A stretch of 64,000 nt of DNA from Epichloe hybrida (Eukaryota > Ascomycota > Sordariomycetes > Hypocreales > Clavicipitaceae): assembly GCA_019022495.1 (NCBI GenBank), contig JAFEKR010000008.1:1736001-1800000 (forward strand). Reading direction: 5' to 3'. Each line of letters starts with the position of its first letter. Position 1 is the first letter of the stretch. Positions 58,202-64,000 of this stretch are shown here, piece after piece. The notes under the pieces were generated by a model. The model was given only the letters and a program-made list of their open reading frames with translations, had not been told where the DNA came from and made no database searches. Made by a program: the position numbers and the translations under genes.

Positions 58202-61200
58202 CACCCCCTCTTCCCTTGGGCGCTTTTACCAAAGTTTGGATAAGGGCGGACGAAAAGCAACGAATAGGTCTTTTGATTGAGCAATAACTAGTTCAAAACT
58301 TCAGAACTGCGAGTCACTACGGACTATTATTCGGCGTGCCATGGTTGCCGGCCGCACCTGCCACCAGCACTCCCAAGCCAAGAATCGACCCAGGAGGAAT
58401 GTGCAGTGCAACCTCTTGACTCGTGGAGCTTGTTTCCCCCCTTTCCTGCTGCACATGCTTGCACATCATCCCAATCCCCCAATCCCCCCGACTGCTTCCA
58501 ACTCTACATACCCCTCCAAGCGCTTAATTACGCACCCGTATTCTTCTTCACCCCTACATACTCCGTACATACATGCATGTAGTCGTGCTAGTCAGTCTGA
58601 TGTCTGCAGGCAATTGTGCAATAGCCGCCGACAGCGACCACCTGATATTATCACCACCGTCAGTCACCGTGCCCATATCGGTTAGCGGGAAACAGACCTG
58701 GTCGCCGCCAAGCTTATGGCGGCACCTTGCCCGCCACGAGGACAAGCAGAATTTGGCACATCCTTGACAATTCTTGCAATGAAGCCGAAGCCGAGACCGT
58801 GTACGATGCGGTGAGCTAGCATAGTCAAGGACAAATATGCGCCTCTAGCAGGTCTGTTCACGACTCATATGCTTTCATCGCGATCCTGACCTGATTGTCA
58901 ATGATTTGCCTGGGCCATACAGTGAGTGGCACTTGAGACATGGAGGAAGTGATAACCCTGGAGCAAGAGATTGATTGCAGCTCTGGAGGAAGATACCACA
59001 ACTAACCTCCTCATCTAACTAATCAATCAGCATCTGTTCGGAGTAGACGACCTTTCTTGCACTGATACACAAATGCAAATGTAATAAGAGCTTTGGCCCC
59101 GCACTGCAATACGGGATAGCTGCCATGAAATCACGAGCTGTCCATTGTGCTTTATCGCCCGCGGCTACCAATGGAGCATCTGGATACGACGCTGTAACGT
59201 TAATCCATCCGGGAGTCATGGCATCGGCCTGCCTTCCCGACGCGCAGATGTGGAGGCCCAAACGGAGTCTGCCGAGGAGGTAAAATATGGATAAAATATG
59301 GAGTTTAGTTCTCATCAGTCTGGAGTGTTGTCAAGTGCGGCATCAGGTCTGCCACTCTGCCTTGTCGATATATGCCAAGTGCTGAGTCCACACACCGCAG
59401 ACTATGAGTTAGCGACGCTAATGAAAAACAAGGCAGAGGAGATCTAAGACGGGCAGGCAAACTAGTAGTAGCAAGACATTGGGCGCCAGGATGGGATGTG
59501 CCTTCACTCCAAGAAAGGTGCATTGCTAGTGTTATTCACCCATTGGGCAATGCTCGGCGGCTGCATCAAGTTTGCAATAATAAATACTTGACTCGACATA
59601 TTCAACGCGCGGTCTCGTCTAATTTGCCCAGGTCAATTATAGTAGTAGTTCAAGCTCTGGTGGGCTCATGTTGTATTACTCGCTTGAACATGAAAAATGT
59701 AGACATTTGATTCAACCCCAAGGGTGATATCACAATTGTCCCGAAAAAAAAAAAAAAAGCCTATATCGCACCACGATGAATTTATGATGACTCGGCAGAA
59801 ACAATCAATTAAAGCCACATGCGGTCGCCCAGTAATACTGGGACCCCCAGCGGAATGAAGTTGCATGGTCTTGGTTCCTTTCAGCTAACAAGGGAAAGTC
59901 CCTATACCTGTCTTCCTTTGCGATTCTGCACGGTTGCAAATAGTTGCAAGAAGCCTTGTATCATTCATTGCGCTCAAGACGCGGAGGTAGCTGCGCATGG
60001 CTCTAAATCACCACTAACGCACCACGGCTTGCATCACGCGAGTCTAGTCTGACACGGCTGCATTGCACCGCCGTGGGGGTTTGACGATCATCATGTTGAG
60101 AATACGTGACCAGCAAGAGAAGTGCAGCCAAAACAGCACTACCCGTTTAACCGGCAGGGGTTTTCACCTGCTGCAGGATCGTCGATACTACATACATTGT
60201 CCTCCATCTCACCTCGCACTCCGTACGCATCCGTACGACTCTTGGATTAAAACGTCCAGCCTTCATTCCTACTCCAAAGGCGAGTAATCGTTGGTGACTA
60301 ATCCCTTGACTAATCCCCTGCCAGCCCGCCGAGCCGGGTTGCTGCTCTTTTGGACCTGGAAGTGCAGCGCCATGGAGAAGTATTACGTACTTCAGTTTAG
60401 CCTGTTAAACAAAAAGATTTGTGAACGGGCAAGGGCGAAAAGACAAGATGCCTTGTGATGACAACTCGACGCCACCAACTTATTACTAATATGCTGTTTC
60501 ATGAGGTGCCTGCCATCCATTCGGAAAAGACCAGAATGCTCCCTTGCAACCAGATTATAAAAAAAGAGAGCGAGAGGGAAAAAAAAAAAAAGAAAGGGAT
60601 CCCATCACTTTGCCTCTCTTGTTGCCGCCATAATATCAAGGTATTCATACCACTGTCTGCGATTCGTGCACATTGTGCAATTTGCGTGGCTGGTACGTCC
60701 GCAGATGCAACAAAATACTGATACTGTGAGTACACCAGGCGCTTCAACTTGGCAAAGTAGCTGATACAGGCTAGGCGCCTTTCGGGTACGTACTCGGAAA
60801 GTAGGTCATTTGTGACCTGAGCGTCTCAGGCAAGTGGTAGGTGCGACGGAAAGACTAATCATGCGCAAAGTAGTCCGCGAAGTAGTCCGTACTCCGTAGG
60901 GGTTGCCCGCACACCCGATTTGGCCGAGCACGGCGATCGAGCCGAGGATGGTGAAGCCTATGGAAATGGAAAAAAATGCTCCAAAGATTGCTCAGCATGT
61001 ACGGACTACGGATGCGTACGGATTATGCGGATTGTGTAGAATGAGCAGAAGAGTCAAGGACCCGAGCCATACATGTTGGGTTGCGATAGCACCTTGGGAA
61101 AAAGGGCGGCCATGGCAGAGTGAGTCCCTGGGCAAACGTAATTATTAGTTGATTCCATGCAAGGGAAAAAGTTTAATGTTGGCGATGCTGTCGTCATTCA

Positions 61201-61720
61201 TGGCTCAAGCAGAGAATGTGTACATACGGAGCATGTAGATGCATCTGTCGGCCAAGTACTGGCTGCACGGAGCACTCCGTAGGGAGCATGGCACTGGTAC
61301 TTGGCGAGTTAGAACACGCGCACCCAACAACTCGGGGATCGATCCGTGACCGGAGAGCGTTGTCAGGTTTTGTTGGCAAAGGCTGCGACAGCGACGCCTA
61401 GTCCGTAGACACGCCAAAACCATCGTGACTCGGGGGAGGGATTATCAGGAGAAAATTTCCGGCGCCGGTGGTCATTGCTCATATGGTGCCATCCCATGCC
61501 ATCTCATCCGCGAGACGTTCTGGTCTGGTCGCGTTTGACATGCGCAGACATGCGCAGACATGCGCATTCGTTCCCTGCGCTCCGGTACGTACCCTTCTGA
61601 GCTTGGTAACCGAACTACGGATCCGTACAAGTCTCTGGTACGCAGTACGGAGTACATCTTCCCTCCTCCCTCGTGTTTTGTGTTTTCACTCCATGACCAG
61701 GTGCCCGCCCGCCTTGGTCG
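58202..61720. other. Intergenic, no gene; homopolymers and TACGGAGTA-type motifs
   Basis: Contains ACTCCGTAC-type motifs near 58560, 60213, 60887, 61000 (three TACGG copies), 61226, 61269, 61613 and 61651. Poly-A runs lie at 59743-59757 and 60580-60591. A minus-strand frame at 59019-59315 has a hydrophobic start but no domain or supporting context. MGCGCAGACATG-type direct repeats (three TGCGCAGACA copies) lie at 61540-61565. Confidence 0.5.
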
Positions 61721-62653
61721 CTTTACTCACACACCCTCCTCCTGGCTTTTCCCACCTCCCGTCACCTTACCGACCGACACTCGCCTGCACTACCTTCTTC
61801 TCTCTCTTTCTCTTTCTCTCCCTCTAAACTTTTCCTTTTCTCCCTCCTACATCTCACCCCTAGATTCAAACTCTGTTCGTGCAATCCTCGTCACACAATT
61901 AAAGCCTTTTTCGTGCCATTGCAGTCGCATCGCGTTCAGTTTCTAAACGCGGAACATTGGCGCGACACGCAAACAGAAGCAGGACAAGAAAAAAAACACA
62001 CCTTGTTTGGTTTTTTCTGGACCCAGCACCACTCTTATCTGCTTGCGGTTCTTGAAAGGCTCCACTTGCCACCGTCGAACAAGCATCGCAACGGTTCCGC
62101 CGCAATCCACACCACCAAAGTCAATCAATCAATCAATACCTCCTCACTGACTTTTTTTTTTTTTTTTCCACACGCCCACTCAAGTTTCCCCCCCTCACCA
62201 TCAACACACCTCCCACCATTCCGGCTTGGTTCATCCTGCGCGCAGTTGTACCTGGCAGTCCTTTCCCTCACCAGCCAAGAGACTTTCGAATTAGTGAGGG
62301 CACAAGGACCAAGAAAAAATAAAAAGGACCAAGACCCATTTCTCCACTCTTGAACCCTCCCCAAAACATACCACACCTCTCAAGAGGGACCTGCACTTCG
62401 AACCTCATCCACCTTTACGGGACGCTGCCTTCTACAACTCGCCTCTTCGCGTGGGCCTCGCACCGCTTTCTTCCACTTGGATCTTTGTTTGATCTAGATT
62501 CGGATCTCTCTTGTCGAATCTGTCCACTCGAGGTGCTTCGATCTCTTGTCGTTGCCTCAGTCCTCACAAGTCCAACACACTCCGCCGTCTCTGTCAAGCG
62601 ACGTGCCCTTTCTACATCAACTATTTTCTCAGAGACGCGTCTCGCGGAATAGT
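61721..62653. promoter_or_regulatory. Promoter and long 5' leader of the Con7-like gene
   Basis: Strongly pyrimidine-rich, as expected around fungal transcription starts: CT runs at 61795-61860, a T17-18 tract at 62150-62167, and TCAATCAATCAATCAA at 62120-62136. The coding frame stays open upstream of 62654 but without an ATG. The true start of transcription is not visible. Confidence 0.55.
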
Positions 62654-63805
62654 ATGGACGGCTCTCAATATCCGACAAATGGTATAAACGGGACATCCGG
62701 GGCACAGACATATCCTTCTCCTACAGCAATCTCCCCCAACCAGCTGCAGACAGGATCGCCAGTTCCTCAGACTCTGCCGCCCTTGCAGCCCCCAACCGCC
62801 GCGATGCAGCCTCTCTATGGTAGCCACCCGCACACGCCGCGAACTCCTGGTACTCCAAACACGCCAAACTCGGCCACGAACCTGCCCAGCTACCAGAATA
62901 CTTCGCAGCCCGCGCCGCGACCTGGAGTGTATTCCATGGCCCAAAATCCCTATCCTCCCAATCAGGGTTATGGCACATCTGCTCCTATGATGCCACAGAC
63001 TACCACATCTGCCTCTCACCCGCAGGCTATTGCTCCTGCTCCCCACGGCGGTCGAGCACCTCCCGTTCTTCGTCCTATGCCTCCCGGTGGCCTCATGGCC
63101 CAGCCCGGAGTCTCCTCTCCTTACGGCCCCGGGTCTTTGATGCAGCCCAACAACGGTATGCAAGAGGGTGACCAGCCTACACATGTTGTTGGATCCCAGG
63201 GTCGTCGCGGCATCTTGCCCAGTGCTCCCGGTCGCCCAGCCGCACCCACCGCTGGAACTGGCGCCAAGAGCAACATTATTCCAGTCAAGGATGCTGATGG
63301 CAAATTTCCGTGCCCTCACTGCACCAAGACATACCTGCACGCGAAGCACTTGAAGCGCCATCTTCTTCGCCGTAAGTTGTTTTTCCTGCCTCGCCAATTC
63401 GTTTGAAGCAGGCCAGACAATCTTGTTGGGTTTCTGGCGCAACTTTGGGCGCGTCCTTACTGATGAATCTTTTTTTTTCCAGACACTGGCGATCGCCCTT
63501 ATATGTGTGTGCTTTGCCGCGATACGTTTTCTCGAAGTGACATTCTGAAGCGCCACTTCCAAAAGTGCTCCATCCGCCGCGGCAACCCCACGGGAGCGAG
63601 CCACTTGTCCCACCCTCAGGCCCACGTTAAAAAGAATGCTCAGGCCCAGAAGGCTGCTGGCCTCGGTAACGAGGGAGACATGCAGCAGCTGAATGGCTTG
63701 AACAATATGTCTGCTGACGGCATGGTTCATCCTTTTGGCATGGTTCCCGTCTCTGATAGCGCCATTTCTTATAGCCGGCCTGGAACACTCTATGAGTGCA
63801 GATGA
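62654..63805 (+). CDS. con7: C2H2 zinc-finger transcription factor, Con7-like; 3' end unresolved
   Basis: Exon 1 is 62654-63371 and exon 2 starts at 63483 after a 111-bp intron ending TTTTTTTTCCAG; the intron splits the last His codon of finger 1. The first 215 residues are low-complexity Pro/Gln/Ser/Thr (HPHTPRTPGTPNTPNS, APPVLRPMPPGG), then VGSQGRRGILPSAPGRP. Finger 1 is C220-x2-C223-x12-H236-x3-H240. Finger 2 is C248-x2-C251-x12-H264-x3-C268, a CCHC variant, followed by KCSIRRGNPTGASHLSHPQAHVKK. That block is what I recall from Con7, a regulator of conidium morphology and infection structures in Magnaporthe and Fusarium; the name rests on memory. The frame stops at 63803-63805 (346 residues), but coding-like sequence in another frame follows from 63792, so a further intron or a frameshift is likely. 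Confidence 0.8.
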
Positions 63806-64000
63806 ACTGGGCCCAGGCTTTTGGAATCAGATGGGTGGTCAGCAGCAGGACCACAGCAGCGGCAAGTATCCTGTGGGCTTTCAGGCTAATCTTCTCACTG
63901 AACATGTCAGTCAAGCATGCAGGAGTCAGTCTGGGCATTCTTGTTGTACGTTTTCAAACATTTCCGGCTCTCGTGCCGTCAAATATCTCTCGCCACAGGA
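63792..64000 (+). other. Probable continuation of the Con7-like gene in another frame
   Basis: From ATG 63792 a frame reads MSADELGPGFWNQMGGQQQD and onward with Gln/Gly-rich composition like the C-termini of Con7-type factors. It is offset from the finger frame by one base. A short intron ending at CTTATAG (63775) or another splice would be needed. The window ends before the gene can be closed. Confidence 0.4.

Noticed and set aside
59019..59315. 98-codon minus-strand frame with a hydrophobic start resembling a signal peptide
   Set aside because: No cysteine pattern or domain, and the surrounding DNA has no gene-like exon structure; too weak to call a secreted protein.

Overview
This window looks like a chromosome segment of a filamentous ascomycete, most likely a Sordariomycete and probably Hypocreales. 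The genes are fungal housekeeping genes with short introns (mostly 54-136 bp) carrying CTAAC/CTGAC-type branch sites, and the transposons carry the scars of repeat-induced point mutation (RIP). The species is not determined. The window splits at about position 42,080 into two compartments.

Positions 1-42,079 are one AT-rich block with no intact genes. It is a nest of LTR retrotransposons heavily mutated toward TpA; most former Gln codons read as TAA/TAG. Paired LTRs and target-site duplications (TSDs) let the layers be separated. (1) A copia element (A, 1-5025, 5' end outside) and an antisense copia element (C, 5472-12270, TSD ATATT) sit inside a chromodomain gypsy element G1 (5026-5471 and 12271-15659). 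(2) A second gypsy, G3 (from 16006), is broken by copia-like element E (from 18328). (3) E is broken by a third gypsy, G2 (20649-41103). G2 is itself loaded with an antisense copia B (22482-29242, TSD ATTAT), an internally deleted antisense copia D (30633-34472, TSD ATTCC), an 826-bp insert with a 14-bp duplication, and a 2.4-kb transposase-less hAT-type element (37975-40390, 8-bp TSD) filled with minisatellites. (4) The 3' end of yet another copia (F, 41104-42079) closes the block exactly at an LTR edge.

Positions 42,080-64,000 have ordinary base composition. In order: a GNAT acetyltransferase gene (+) that appears broken by an in-frame TGA; orotate phosphoribosyltransferase URA5 (-); the nucleolar GTPase NOG1 (+, four exons), divergent from URA5; Rab GDP-dissociation inhibitor GDI1 (-, eight exons including 25- and 28-nt micro-exons); mitochondrial ribosomal protein uL29m/MRPL4 (-, two exons); a roughly 10.6-kb stretch without a convincing gene but with microsatellites and many copies of a TACGGAGTA-type motif; and a Con7-like C2H2 transcription factor (+) whose 3' end is not resolved before the window ends.

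The genes do not form a pathway. They are independent housekeeping genes (pyrimidine synthesis, ribosome assembly, vesicle traffic, mitochondrial translation) plus one developmental regulator next to a heterochromatin-like block. No CRISPR array, rRNA, tRNA or biosynthetic cluster was found.
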